Positions 55,642-63,714 of a DNA stretch of 64,000 nucleotides are shown one piece after another. The stretch is from assembly GCF_013407935.1 (NCBI RefSeq), contig NZ_JACBZU010000007.1:46418-110417 (forward strand), read 5' to 3'. The notes under the pieces are model-generated. The model worked only from the letters and a program-made list of their open reading frames with translations, made no database searches and was not told where the DNA came from. Within the stretch, counting starts at the first letter, position 1. Each line of letters opens with the position of its first letter. The stretch comes from Allomuricauda sp. ARW1Y1 (GTDB lineage: Bacteria; Bacteroidota; Bacteroidia; Flavobacteriales; Flavobacteriaceae). The position numbers and the translations under genes are program-made.

Positions 55642-55725
55642 TTTACTGCTTGTTTTCTTTAAATTCAGTGGGCGAAAATACCACTTTCTTTTCAAATAGG
55701 AAAGCTAAAAAAGGTGCGGAAATTA

Positions 55726-57015
55726 TTAATCTTCAGTGTGAACGGTGACCTTTACCAAATCGATTTTGGTATTCGATACCTCCAATATCTTGAAGCTAAA
55801 TCGACCTAATATGACTTCCGTGTCCTGTTCGGGTATTTCTCCGGTCTGATGCACGATCAATCCGCCCAAGGTCTCATATTCTTCGCCTTCGGGCAGTTCC
55901 AGTTTGTAGTTTTCGTTGATGTAGTCCACCTCCAAGCGGGCGGAGAACTTGTATTCATTTTCGCTGATCTGCTCCTCGTGCAGGTCCGTGGAATCGTGCT
56001 CATCCTCTATTTCGCCAAAAAGCTCCTCAATGATGTCCTCAACGGTCAAAATTCCCGAAGTACCCCCATATTCGTCCAAAACCACGGCCATACTCTTTCG
56101 TTTTTTGGTCAATACGTTCAGAATGTCCTGGATGAGCATGGTCTCCGGAACAAATTCTACCGGAAGCAGGATACTTTTTATGGTTTTGGGCTTTTTGAAC
56201 AACTCATACGAATGCACATACCCAATAATCTCATCGATACTGTCCTTGTACACCAATATTTTTGAATATCCGGTTTCCGAAAAAAGTTTGGTCAGGTTTT
56301 TTGGCGTTTCACCAATTTCCACTGCCGTAATCTCGGTACGCGGCACCATCACCTCCCTTGCCTTCACGGTTGAAAATTCCAACGCGTTCTGGAATATCTG
56401 GATCTCGGAATCCACATCGTCCTCCTCTTCCACGGTTTCCATTTGCTCGTTGATGTAATCGCCCAGCTCCAATTTGGTAAAAGTAAGTTGCACCTCGTCC
56501 CCTTCGGTCTTGAAAAGGGTTCTCAGAACAAAATCGGATACCTTGATGACAAAGGTCGAGATCACCGAGAACAAAAGGTAAAACATGTAGGCTGGCACAG
56601 CGAACACCTTGATCAGTACATTGGCATAGATTTGAAAGAATACCTTGGGCAAAAACTCCGCCGTCAACAGAATAAGTATGGTTGAAATCACGGTCTGCGA
56701 AAGCAGACTAAAATCCGTCAATAGCACATTGACAAACTCATATTTGGCGGGTAACAAGCTTTGGAACCATTCCATGAGCACATCCCCCATAAAAAGACCA
56801 TAGATCACCAAGGCAATATTGTTGCCTATAAGCATGGTGGCTATAAATTTGGATGGTTTGTCGGTGAGCAGGGTTAGCACCTTGGCCAAAAAGCCTTCTT
56901 GCTTTTTCTCTATTTCAATATGGATCTTGTTGGCGGAAACGAAGGCGATTTCCATGCCGGAGAAAAATGCCGATAACAGCAGGGAACCAATGATAATGAT
57001 TAGGGAGGAGTCCAA
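55726..57015 (-). CDS. CNNM/CorC-type membrane transporter (hemolysin family)
   Basis: 429 residues. The DUF21 membrane domain (~1-185) starts SLLLSAFFSGMEIAFVSANK. A CBS pair follows (VMVPRTEITAVEIG, KSMAVVLDEYGGTSGILTVEDIIEELFGEIEDEHD), then a C-terminal CorC/HlyC domain (EYETLGGLIVHQTGEIP). Such proteins move Mg2+ or related cations, though exact function varies. It is the third minus-strand gene of the lptC unit, 2 bp after the small membrane protein stop. Confidence 0.92.
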   Translation of the reverse strand: MDSSLIIIIGSLLLSAFFSGMEIAFVSANKIHIEIEKKQEGFLAKVLTLLTDKPSKFIATMLIGNNIALVIYGLFMGDVLMEWFQSLLPAKYEFVNVLLTDFSLLSQTVISTILILLTAEFLPKVFFQIYANVLIKVFAVPAYMFYLLFSVISTFVIKVSDFVLRTLFKTEGDEVQLTFTKLELGDYINEQMETVEEEDDVDSEIQIFQNALEFSTVKAREVMVPRTEITAVEIGETPKNLTKLFSETGYSKILVYKDSIDEIIGYVHSYELFKKPKTIKSILLPVEFVPETMLIQDILNVLTKKRKSMAVVLDEYGGTSGILTVEDIIEELFGEIEDEHDSTDLHEEQISENEYKFSARLEVDYINENYKLELPEGEEYETLGGLIVHQTGEIPEQDTEVILGRFSFKILEVSNTKIDLVKVTVHTED

Positions 57016-57017
57016 GG

Positions 57018-57221
57018 TTATTGTTGATTATCCTTTTTTCGCTGTTCAAAACGTTTCCGATATCTTCTTCTAAAGACAAACATAGCAACCGATATTACGG
57101 CGAAAAAGATAAAGATGTAGGTCTCCTTTGGGTCCACGCTCCAAAGTGTCGCAATCTTATAAATGGATATGGCGGCTACGGCCAAGTATAGGTATTCGGT
57201 GTATCGTAAAATCTTAATCAT
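57018..57221 (-). CDS. Small two-helix membrane protein between lptC and the CNNM gene
   Basis: 67 residues with two helices (~10-28 and ~35-52) and a strongly basic C-terminus (RRRYRKRFEQRKKD). It overlaps lptC by 8 bp and ends 2 bp before the CNNM transporter gene, so it is translated as part of that operon. No family function can be assigned; the genomic position is conserved in flavobacteria. Confidence 0.75.
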   Translation of the reverse strand: MIKILRYTEYLYLAVAAISIYKIATLWSVDPKETYIFIFFAVISVAMFVFRRRYRKRFEQRKKDNQQ

Positions 57222-57825
57222 CCTGTTCTTCTTCTTTAATTGTCATCATCCCATAGGTTTTATGGGCCTTGAAAAATGTAAAATCCTTATTAAAATCCAT
57301 CCCTTCACCGTCCATTACGGTTCTGTCTTCCGGATTGGTATATGTAAATGAGGCTTCTGTAAAGATCCAGTTGTTTTTTCTGTCAAAATACAACTGGTCG
57401 GTTTCCAGCTTTTTACCATCGTGACTTTCCAGCACCACATTGCCCCGCAAATCTATTAAATTGGTTTGGGAATATACGATGCCATAATCGGCTATGATGA
57501 CGCTTTTCTGATTCTTTTCATTGAAAAAATCCACTCGTAGCCCTTCTGGGAAGGTACGGAATTTAAACCGTTGATTATCGAAATCTTCGGATAACGGACT
57601 GGTGAGCACGGCGATGACCCGCGAATTTGCGGAATCCTGTGTGCTCATGGCCTCTACGGTTTCGGTATAGGTCAAGGTGAAATTTTGGGCAACACCTTGG
57701 GGAAAGAGGGGTTTTACGGCCTCCTCGCCCACTCGTTCGTAGTCGTCACCACAGGACATAAAAAGGATTGCCACGGTGAAAACCGTGGCAAAGCTTATTA
57801 ATATATGTTGTGATGTTCGTTTCAC
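57214..57825 (-). CDS. lptC: LPS export ABC transporter periplasmic protein LptC
   Basis: 203 residues. A lipoprotein-like signal ends in ILFMSC (about residue 25), unlike the plain membrane anchor of E. coli LptC. The beta-jellyroll core includes EGLRVDFFNEKNQKSVIIADYGIVY, LIDLRGNVVLESHDGKKLETDQLYFDRKN and EGMDFNKDFTFFKAHKTYG. It passes lipopolysaccharide from LptB2FG to LptA/D. Its start shares a base with the stop of the upstream TPR gene. Confidence 0.92.
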   Translation of the reverse strand: MKRTSQHILISFATVFTVAILFMSCGDDYERVGEEAVKPLFPQGVAQNFTLTYTETVEAMSTQDSANSRVIAVLTSPLSEDFDNQRFKFRTFPEGLRVDFFNEKNQKSVIIADYGIVYSQTNLIDLRGNVVLESHDGKKLETDQLYFDRKNNWIFTEASFTYTNPEDRTVMDGEGMDFNKDFTFFKAHKTYGMMTIKEEEQDD

Positions 57826-59195
57826 TACAAATTCGGTACCGTAACACTACCGCCTACCCAACAGCTGAAGGAGATGGTCTTACCGGCCATACCGGAGCTA
57901 AAAATCATCTCTTTGGATGGGGCCTTGGCCTCATAACTTGCGGCTGCTTGGCTTGCGCGTCCGCTCAATGCAGGATCCACAGTGGCCGCTTTTCTGGCCA
58001 TGCTTGCAGCTTTCCAGTAGATAGCTCTTTTCTCGAACGGAGTGCTTCCACAATCGTTGGCACTGTTTCCATAGAGGTTGGCAATCAACAAATAGGCTTT
58101 ACCGTTTGCTGGATTGGCATCAATGGATTTTAAAGCATAGCTTCTGGCTTGTGAAGAACTGCTTCTTCTTACCGTAGTTGCAATCTTGTATAGGATTTCC
58201 GATTTTTTGTATGAATCGGTCTCCAACTCTACCGCCTTGTTAAAGTCGGCAAGGGCTCCGTTCATATCACCGGATTTCTGCTTCAATACACCACCATACA
58301 TGTAGGCATCTGCAGAAGGATCCAAAGCCAACTGGGCCTCGAACAATTTTCTAAACATAGGGTCGTCCGTACATTCTTTGGAGAACATTCTTCCTACCGC
58401 ACGCTTAACCCACTTTACATCGCCTTTCTTTTCATCAAAGCTTTTTTCGTAAAGAGGAATTAGGTTATCACAATCTGCAAGTGCACCCAATTTGGAGTCT
58501 ACACTGCTGGCCACTTTACCGTAAGATTCTGAGTTCACGGTAGCTGCACGCAGCATTCTCTTTTCTTTGGAGGTCAAAGTTCCCAAAGAATCCTTAGGAA
58601 GAAGCTTGGTCACCACATCGGTCAACTGCTTATTTTCTTCCTCTATTTTTCCTGTTACATCATCATAGGTGTTGAATACATCTTGAAGATCTTTTTTACC
58701 TGCATCGTGCAAGTCTACCAAACTGGAGAAGTACAGGTACAATGCCCTTGGGTTCTTAAAGTTGGCCTGATCCTCTTGGAATGCCTTGTCCAACATATTG
58801 AACAATTCCTCATCGGAAGCCATTTTGTTCTCGTACATCAACAATACCTTATCAATAGCAACTCCCGCCTTGGTGTAGTTGGTAGGGAAGTACTTAAGAC
58901 TGTTGTCGTACAATGCCAAAAGGTCTTTGATGTAAGCATCCTTTTCGGCTCCGGTAGAGCTTTCGATCTTGGCTTTTAGGATTCTTTCCCCGTAGGAAAA
59001 GTTTGCCTTGTTGATATCTGGACAGCTTTCATACACCATTTTCCATGGTTCGTAAGCTGCATCATAATTTTTAACCTTTACGTGTTCTGCATAAATCGAC
59101 AGATTGGTCATACACTCAGGGTTCTGTGCTTGGGCCATACTTAATCCCGTCAACATGGTGACCATTATCATTGTTAAGTAGTGTCTCTTTTTCAT
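57825..59195 (-). CDS. Exported TPR-repeat protein
   Basis: 456 residues from ATG 59195 (MKKRHYLTMIMVTMLTGLSMAQA), a signal peptide. Helical repeats follow, including TPR-like YMYGGVLKQKSGDMNGALADFNKAVELE and GKAYLLIANLYGNSA. The C-terminus is Ser/Gly-rich and ends SCWVGGSVTVPNL. It is the head of a minus-strand unit with lptC, the small membrane protein and the CNNM gene. A periplasmic role beside LPS export or the outer-membrane protein gene upstream is plausible but unproved. Confidence 0.8.
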   Translation of the reverse strand: MKKRHYLTMIMVTMLTGLSMAQAQNPECMTNLSIYAEHVKVKNYDAAYEPWKMVYESCPDINKANFSYGERILKAKIESSTGAEKDAYIKDLLALYDNSLKYFPTNYTKAGVAIDKVLLMYENKMASDEELFNMLDKAFQEDQANFKNPRALYLYFSSLVDLHDAGKKDLQDVFNTYDDVTGKIEEENKQLTDVVTKLLPKDSLGTLTSKEKRMLRAATVNSESYGKVASSVDSKLGALADCDNLIPLYEKSFDEKKGDVKWVKRAVGRMFSKECTDDPMFRKLFEAQLALDPSADAYMYGGVLKQKSGDMNGALADFNKAVELETDSYKKSEILYKIATTVRRSSSSQARSYALKSIDANPANGKAYLLIANLYGNSANDCGSTPFEKRAIYWKAASMARKAATVDPALSGRASQAAASYEAKAPSKEMIFSSGMAGKTISFSCWVGGSVTVPNL

Positions 59196-59298
59196 CTTTC
59201 TAATTTTAAAGCTGTTAAAGTACAAATTTTCATTAAAAAATCCTTTTTTGGGACCTTTTATGGGTGGTTATTTATTAATTTTTCAAAAAAACGGCCTA

Positions 59299-60564
59299 TC
59301 AATTAATTTTTACTTTCCTAAACCATCTATCATTTAAGGATAAGCCCAGATTGATTTTGAAATAACTTTCTTCCACCAGGTTCTGATCCGTGGTGCCTCG
59401 TCTTCCCAACTCAAACCCAAGGTTCAAATTGGAGAAATTGGCACCCAACGGTAAACCAAGTCCAAAAGTTATGCCAAAATTGTTTATCTCTTTGTTGTTC
59501 ACGGTCATCCCGGTCACATCGTACCGAAGTCCGGCACGGTAGGTCACCCGATTAAAGTAACCGTTGAGCGCCCTGTATTCGGGCACCCAGTAACCTCCCA
59601 GGGCGTAGCTGCTCGCATCATTATAGGTTACGTTGTCCAAGCCCAAGAAAGCATTCTCGAACTTGCTCATTTGCTGAAAGCTGTACTCTGCCCCCACAAA
59701 CCATTTTTTATCTTCGCCATACCCCAATCCCAAAGTGGTCCGTGTAGGTATCTTGATTTCGGTGTTTCTGAGGTTGGATGCATCCAAGTTGACATCCACA
59801 ACCTCTACATTGTTTCCGTTGGCAATGGAAAACGAGCCAAGGGTCTCCGTGTTCTTTGACACCAAGTTTCCTTGGGTATTGACCAGAACCGAAGTATATA
59901 AGGTGTATTTATCCTTTATGGTAGGGGTATAATTAAGAGCGTATTTAAAGTCGTAGCCGTTTATTCTGGATTCCCGATCGTCCAAGGTGCCAAACTGCAC
60001 GCCTTCCACACTTTGGATCCTTTGGTATTCCAGCGTTCCGAAATTGTAGTTGATGGTAGCGCCCAAGCTTACATTTTTGATCGGCTCAAAACCAATGGAG
60101 GCATACAAACGGTTCAATCCGCCCGAGCCCTCATAAAAATTGGTGACTTCTGCCCCGCTGCTGTTCTGGGCTATGGAGTTTAAGGTATATCCCACAGAGG
60201 AATATGGCATAATTCCAAAACCGAAGCCTGCATTCCGCGCTATGGGAAATCCTATGGATAGGTAATCCAAATTGGTCACCGAGGTGTTCTGTTCTTCCGT
60301 GAAGGTCTTTAGGCGGTATTCTTTATGGGAAAGTCCCGCGGTGTAGGCGGTCAATCGCAATTTGGAATAGGCTGCTGGATTGCCCAGATTGATATGGATA
60401 CTGTCCCCGTACATGCTCAATCCACCCATCATTTGGGTATCTACTGCCCCGTTGTCGCGTTGGTCGCCAATACCGAAGTACGAATAGGGCGAAATGGTTC
60501 CATTTTGTGCGAACAGACCATGGGCAGCCACGCAGAAAAAAGCGATCAGAATTTTTTTAATCAT
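59299..60564 (-). CDS. Outer-membrane beta-barrel protein, conserved after coaX
   Basis: 421 residues. A signal peptide is cleaved near AHGLFAQ. The mature chain has alternating strands with Gly and aromatic residues (NGTISPYSYFGIGDQRDNGAVDTQMMGGLSMYG, FGFGIMPYSSVGYTLNS) and ends in LSLNDRWFRKVKIN. It resembles FadL/OmpP1-like or PorV-like barrels, but no defining plug or motif is seen. Its start is directly behind the coaX stop, so it is co-transcribed with coaX. Confidence 0.8.
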   Translation of the reverse strand: MIKKILIAFFCVAAHGLFAQNGTISPYSYFGIGDQRDNGAVDTQMMGGLSMYGDSIHINLGNPAAYSKLRLTAYTAGLSHKEYRLKTFTEEQNTSVTNLDYLSIGFPIARNAGFGFGIMPYSSVGYTLNSIAQNSSGAEVTNFYEGSGGLNRLYASIGFEPIKNVSLGATINYNFGTLEYQRIQSVEGVQFGTLDDRESRINGYDFKYALNYTPTIKDKYTLYTSVLVNTQGNLVSKNTETLGSFSIANGNNVEVVDVNLDASNLRNTEIKIPTRTTLGLGYGEDKKWFVGAEYSFQQMSKFENAFLGLDNVTYNDASSYALGGYWVPEYRALNGYFNRVTYRAGLRYDVTGMTVNNKEINNFGITFGLGLPLGANFSNLNLGFELGRRGTTDQNLVEESYFKINLGLSLNDRWFRKVKIN

Positions 60565-61293
60565 TCAGTTTGTATTGTATTCCAGTAGGCAGTTGAGCCC
60601 CTCCAAGAGAAATTTGGAGTTGGCAAATATGGTGTTTTTTAGCCTTTTGGCAAAAAAATGGTAGTCTCCCCCTGTTAAAATAACTGTTAAATCTTGAAAA
60701 CGAGACCGATATTGCCCGATCACCCCATCCACTTCCTGCGCCACACCATTGATCACACCGCTGTGCATACAAGATTCGGTGGAATTGCCCACAAAGTCCA
60801 ACAGCTCATCGGGCTGAAGCAGCGGAAGGCCGGCAGTTTGGTTGTGCATGGCATTGTAGCGCATACGGATTCCCGGCGAAATGGCCCCTCCCACATATTC
60901 TCCCGCATTGTTTACCATATCGTAGGTGATGCAGGTACCGGCATCAATCACCAAGGTGTTGCCGCGCGGATTTTGATGATAGGCAGCCGCAGCCAAGGCC
61001 AATCGGTCCACGCCTAGGGTCTGCGGGGTAGCGTAGCTATTTTTAAAAGGGACCTTGGAGGCACTGGTAAGCACGTGCACTTTGCAAAAAAGGGCCACCA
61101 CATCGCGCTCCTTGCGGTCCAGTTTGCCTACGGACGAAAGTATGGCATTGTTGATCTGTGGATATTGCTCAAACAATTCCTTGATCTTGGAAAGGAACAG
61201 CCCCGACTCGGAAGACTGATCGTGCACGATGCTATCGTTTTTAAAAACAGCATATTTGATAAGGGTGTTGCCTATGTCGATCACCAAATTCAT
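60565..61293 (-). CDS. coaX: Type III pantothenate kinase
   Basis: 242 residues. It begins MNLVIDIGNTLIKYAVF (phosphate 1), then TLGVDRLALAAAAYH, TLVIDAGTCITYDMVN (phosphate 2), GGAISPGIRMRYNAMHNQTAGLP and VILTGGDYHFFAKRL. It phosphorylates pantothenate in the first step of CoA synthesis. Its stop abuts the start of the outer-membrane protein gene. Length and motifs are normal. Confidence 0.96.
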   Translation of the reverse strand: MNLVIDIGNTLIKYAVFKNDSIVHDQSSESGLFLSKIKELFEQYPQINNAILSSVGKLDRKERDVVALFCKVHVLTSASKVPFKNSYATPQTLGVDRLALAAAAYHQNPRGNTLVIDAGTCITYDMVNNAGEYVGGAISPGIRMRYNAMHNQTAGLPLLQPDELLDFVGNSTESCMHSGVINGVAQEVDGVIGQYRSRFQDLTVILTGGDYHFFAKRLKNTIFANSKFLLEGLNCLLEYNTN

Positions 61294-61346
61294 ATCGCAA
61301 AGATCGGGAATTGGAAAAAATGAACACCTTTTTTTCCGGTTTTTGT

Positions 61347-61376
61347 TTGTATATCCTAATTTTGAAATTATATTTG
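61347..61376 (+). promoter_or_regulatory. Consensus Bacteroidota promoter of tRNA-Phe
   Basis: TTG at 61347-61349, exactly 19 bp, then TATATTTG at 61369-61376, about 20 bp before the tRNA. It is the best match to the phylum consensus in the window. Confidence 0.85.
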
Positions 61377-61395
61377 CACCCGCTTAATACAGCAT

Positions 61396-61468
<73 letters not shown>

Positions 61469-61484
61469 CAAAGTGGAAGCTACA

Positions 61485-61519
61485 AAAAGCCCGTCCTATT
61501 TGGATGGGCTTTTGTTTTG
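61485..61519 (+). terminator. Terminator of tRNA-Phe
   Basis: AAAAGCCCGTCC (61485-61496) and GGATGGGCTTTT (61502-61513) form a 12-bp stem with one G-T pair, followed by a T-rich tail. Confidence 0.85.
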
Positions 61520-61587
61520 GAACAAAACGGAATCGAAGTTTATACTGAGCAAAAAACAACGGTTTTTGCCCGAAATGCTGCTCTGTT

Positions 61588-61630
61588 GGGAGTTGAGGGT
61601 TAAACCCGACTTGTTTATTAAACCGGTTGT
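61588..61630. repeat. Intergenic repeat block A (partial copy)
   Basis: GGGAGTTGAGG at 61588-61598 followed by TAAACCCGACTTG and AAACCGGTT corresponds to the second half of blocks B (62417-62457) and C (63781-63822). The first half seen in B and C is absent. The block lies between the tRNA-Phe terminator and the first antitoxin gene. Confidence 0.6.
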
Positions 61631-61646
61631 TTTTTGGCAAAGTGAT

Positions 61647-61955
61647 TTATTCAAACCGGATTGAAATGTCCAAATGCCCTCCCAATCCATCGTTGATTAT
61701 TCGTTGTAATGTCGAAAATCGGATGTCCTTTAAATTTCTTTCCAATTTTGATATGTAGGATTTGTTTGTTCCTGCCAATTCAGCCAATTGTTCTTGGGTA
61801 AGTCCCTTGTCCTCTCTTGCTTGTTGAATTAGAACTCCCAGTTTGAAAGCGTCATATTCCGATTCAAATTCCTCACGTTTCTCGGTTCCTCTCTTGCCGA
61901 TTTTTTCATCGACAAATTGGTCAAGACTTTTAAGGTTCTTATTCTTTGCTTTCAT
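61647..61955 (-). CDS. XRE-family antitoxin (HigA-type), module 1
   Basis: 102 residues. After a charged N-terminal tail, a Cro/C1-type HTH spans ~45-98: LGVLIQQAREDKGLTQEQLAELAGTNKSYISKLERNLKDI. It is encoded after its toxin, with a 17-bp overlap, the order typical of HigB-HigA systems. It should bind the palindromic operator at 62295-62320 and neutralise the toxin. The second module in the array encodes a clear paralogue. Confidence 0.88.
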   Translation of the reverse strand: MKAKNKNLKSLDQFVDEKIGKRGTEKREEFESEYDAFKLGVLIQQAREDKGLTQEQLAELAGTNKSYISKLERNLKDIRFSTLQRIINDGLGGHLDISIRFE

Positions 61956-62280
61956 AGTACTCTTTTTTTATTTGTTCGGCTTTCTCGATTTGTTGTTTAG
62001 GAGTCTTTTGGGTCTTCTTTTGGAATCCGTTACCGATCACCACCAGATTGTCCATATCGAAAAAGCAAAAAATCCTAAAAATGTTATTCCCTACTTGAAC
62101 TCTTATTTCGTAAAGTCCAGTCGTATTTTTTAGGTGTTTTAAATAAACTTCGGGAATGCGGTCCAGTTCCTCAATGACCTTTAGCGTCCAAATTATTTTC
62201 TTTTTTACTTTGTCGGATTGGCTCTCATAAAATTCCTCAAAATAATCCTTGAAGAAATACAGTTCCCGTTTTTTGTTCAT
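61939..62280 (-). CDS. RelE/HigB-type toxin, module 1
   Basis: 113 residues from ATG 62280 (MNKKRELYFFKDYFEEFYESQ). The RelE/ParE-fold core is KHLKNTTGLYEIRVQVGNNIFRIFCFFDMDNLVVIGNGFQKKTQKTP, ending EYYESKE. It is a predicted ribosome-dependent or free RNase. The frame is open upstream to a TTG at 62307 that lies inside the operator palindrome. ATG 62280 sits 5 nt after the -7 box, matching module 2; ATG 62283 is an alternative. The mRNA must be nearly leaderless. Confidence 0.85.
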   Translation of the reverse strand: MNKKRELYFFKDYFEEFYESQSDKVKKKIIWTLKVIEELDRIPEVYLKHLKNTTGLYEIRVQVGNNIFRIFCFFDMDNLVVIGNGFQKKTQKTPKQQIEKAEQIKKEYYESKE

Positions 62281-62284
62281 CATA

Positions 62285-62320
62285 CAAATGTAAAAAAAGT
62301 TGTCCAATTGGACAACTTTT
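62285..62320 (-). promoter_or_regulatory. Promoter and operator of toxin-antitoxin module 1
   Basis: A perfect 26-bp palindrome (62295-62320, core TTGTCCAATTGGACAA) covers the -33 TTG (62315-62313) and much of the 20-bp spacer. The -7 box TACATTTG reads 62292-62285 on the minus strand. This layout suits autorepression by the antitoxin complex. Confidence 0.8.
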
Positions 62321-62359
62321 GCGTTTTTTAAGAATGAAATATAGCGGCTCTGGCATTGA

Positions 62360-62457
62360 TTAGGTCACGTGAATGTTATTTTGGTTGAGTGGAGCTGAAG
62401 CCAAGGCTGCCCAATTGGAAGTTATGACCTAAACCGACTTGTTTTTTAACTCGGTTC
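62360..62457. repeat. Intergenic repeat block B (complete copy)
   Basis: TTAGGTCA (62360-62367) is the perfect complement of TGACCTAA (62425-62432), enclosing 57 nt that align with block C (GTTGAGTGGAGC...GCTGCCCA...GTTATG). A second hairpin follows (AACCGACTT / AACTCGGTT, 62432-62456). It separates the toxin-antitoxin promoter from the end of the small lipoprotein gene. No T-run follows, so it is not a simple terminator. Confidence 0.65.
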
Positions 62458-62475
62458 CTTACCATGCAGGTTTTC

Positions 62476-62844
62476 TTAATACACTGGCCCCGTAAACTGC
62501 ATTAAAACCGTATCCTTCTTTATTTCACAAATTACCTTTCTGTCTAAAGAACCACCGTTGGTATAATATCCGCCGCCTGTCTGTTCCTTTTTGCCATTTT
62601 CCCGCTCAAAAATTAATCCATAAGCACCATCACCTTTCTGGTTGTTCGTCATATCAAGAAATTCTACGACGGATTCGTTGGGTTTGATTTTTTCGATTTC
62701 CAGTTTCGTTTTATGGTCAGAAGAGAAAGTTACGTTATGGATGGTTTCGTTGGAGGTGTTTTTGATTTCAACAAGTATTCCGTTTTTACCCAAATGGCAG
62801 GAACTTATCATTAGCAATACCAGTATGGAAATCAGCTTTTTCAT
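62476..62844 (-). CDS. Small lipoprotein of unknown function in the array
   Basis: 122 residues. A lipoprotein signal ends in LMISSC (about residue 16). The mature part is about 105 residues, beta-rich and polar, with TSNETIHNVTFSSDHK and a Gly-rich GKKEQTGGGYYTNGG segment. No family is recognised. It is a single-gene module between repeat blocks B and D, same orientation as its neighbours. Typical of accessory cargo. Confidence 0.7.
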   Translation of the reverse strand: MKKLISILVLLMISSCHLGKNGILVEIKNTSNETIHNVTFSSDHKTKLEIEKIKPNESVVEFLDMTNNQKGDGAYGLIFERENGKKEQTGGGYYTNGGSLDRKVICEIKKDTVLMQFTGPVY

Positions 62845-62861
62845 AGTGTGTACAAAGATCT

Positions 62862-62904
62862 AGAAAATAATTTCGTCGCCTAATTTTTCTTCTCGTTCAG
62901 CCTA
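62862..62904. repeat. Intergenic repeat block D (partial copy)
   Basis: The stretch beginning AGAAAATAATTTCG and ending TTCAGCCTAG matches 63715-63757 of block C at about 85% identity with a 1-nt gap. The second half is replaced by unrelated sequence carrying the ACCTGCCT inverted repeat. Confidence 0.65.
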
Positions 62905-62937
62905 GTTAAAGTCAAGTCAATCTGGGCTTGGGTTTGC

Positions 62938-62959
62938 ACCTGCCTACCAGCAGGCAGGT
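62938..62959. repeat. Short palindromic REP-like element
   Basis: ACCTGCCT (62938-62945) and AGGCAGGT (62952-62959) form a perfect 8-bp stem with a 6-nt loop and no T-run. GC-rich palindromes of this kind are scattered between genes in many flavobacteria. Confidence 0.55.
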
Positions 62960-62995
62960 ATCATTGGTTGTGGAGCGTATTACAAAACTGCTCTT

Positions 62996-63307
62996 TTAGA
63001 TTTCAATTGATATTTTCACCTTTCCCCCTAGTCCTTTCTCCACTATATCGTAGAGTGTTTTTAGCGTAAGATTGCTTCCGTTGTTTTCCACACGCGAAAT
63101 GTAAGTCCGTTTTTTGTCCACAAGTTCGCCCAATTGCTCTTGGGTAAGGTTTTTTTCCTCACGTGCCTTACGCAACAAAAGTCCGATTTTAAAGGACTCA
63201 AAGTCCCTTTCCAGTTCATCCCTACGTTCAGTTCCCCTTTCTCCGTACACGGTATCCTTTATATCCTTCCAACTTTTTGTATCCATTTTATTTTCTTTTG
63301 TCTTCAT
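62996..63307 (-). CDS. XRE-family antitoxin (HigA-type), module 2
   Basis: 103 residues. The charged tail (GERGTERRDELERDFESFKIG) and HTH (LRKAREEKNLTQEQLGELVDKKRTYISRVENNGS) mirror module 1, and both end in GLGG(H/K)(L/V)(D/K)ISI. The start at 63307 overlaps the toxin by 20 bp, as in module 1. ATG 63286, just after the toxin stop, is an alternative. It probably recognises the 63640-63659 inverted repeat. Confidence 0.88.
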   Translation of the reverse strand: MKTKENKMDTKSWKDIKDTVYGERGTERRDELERDFESFKIGLLLRKAREEKNLTQEQLGELVDKKRTYISRVENNGSNLTLKTLYDIVEKGLGGKVKISIEI

Positions 63308-63632
63308 AGTATGAGTGCATTAGTCCTACTGCTTTGTCGATTTCCTTTTGCGGGGTTTTCTGCGACTTTTTGGCAAATCCGTTTAAGTGGATTACCAATT
63401 TTCCTTTGTCAAAAAAGCAGAATACTCTCCAAATATTCGAGCCGAGTTTAATTCGGGCTTCGTACAGTCCTTTAGTGCCCGCTATGGCTTTTAGGTAATT
63501 GGAGGGAACCCTTTCATAGGTTTCAATTATTTCGATGACCTTGAATATTTTGTCCTGCACCTTGGTTGGCTGCTGTAAAAGGAACTCCTCGAAATAATTT
63601 TTGTACTGGATTACCTCCCGGACCTTTTCCAT
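63288..63632 (-). CDS. RelE/HigB-type toxin, module 2
   Basis: 114 residues. The core LKAIAGTKGLYEARIKLGSNIWRVFCFFDKGKLVIHLNGFAKKSQKTP matches the module 1 toxin at most key positions, and both end YYE(S/D)K. It is a predicted RNase. ATG 63632 lies 5 nt after a TACATTTG box, so the transcript is nearly leaderless. The two toxin genes are paralogues that have diverged well beyond recent duplication. Confidence 0.87.
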   Translation of the reverse strand: MEKVREVIQYKNYFEEFLLQQPTKVQDKIFKVIEIIETYERVPSNYLKAIAGTKGLYEARIKLGSNIWRVFCFFDKGKLVIHLNGFAKKSQKTPQKEIDKAVGLMHSYYEDKRK

Positions 63633-63636
63633 AAAA

Positions 63637-63659
63637 CAAATGTAACTTAAAAGTTACAT
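63637..63659 (-). promoter_or_regulatory. Promoter and operator of toxin-antitoxin module 2
   Basis: The inverted repeat ATGTAACTT (63640-63648) / AAGTTACAT (63651-63659) overlaps the -7 box TACATTTG (63644-63637, minus strand). The operator core differs completely from module 1, so the two modules should not cross-repress. No -33 TTG is found. Confidence 0.75.
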
Positions 63660-63714
63660 ATTGTAAAATTTTCTTCGGATTTGGAGGTTGCAAGGGTCTG
63701 GGTTAAAAAGACCA

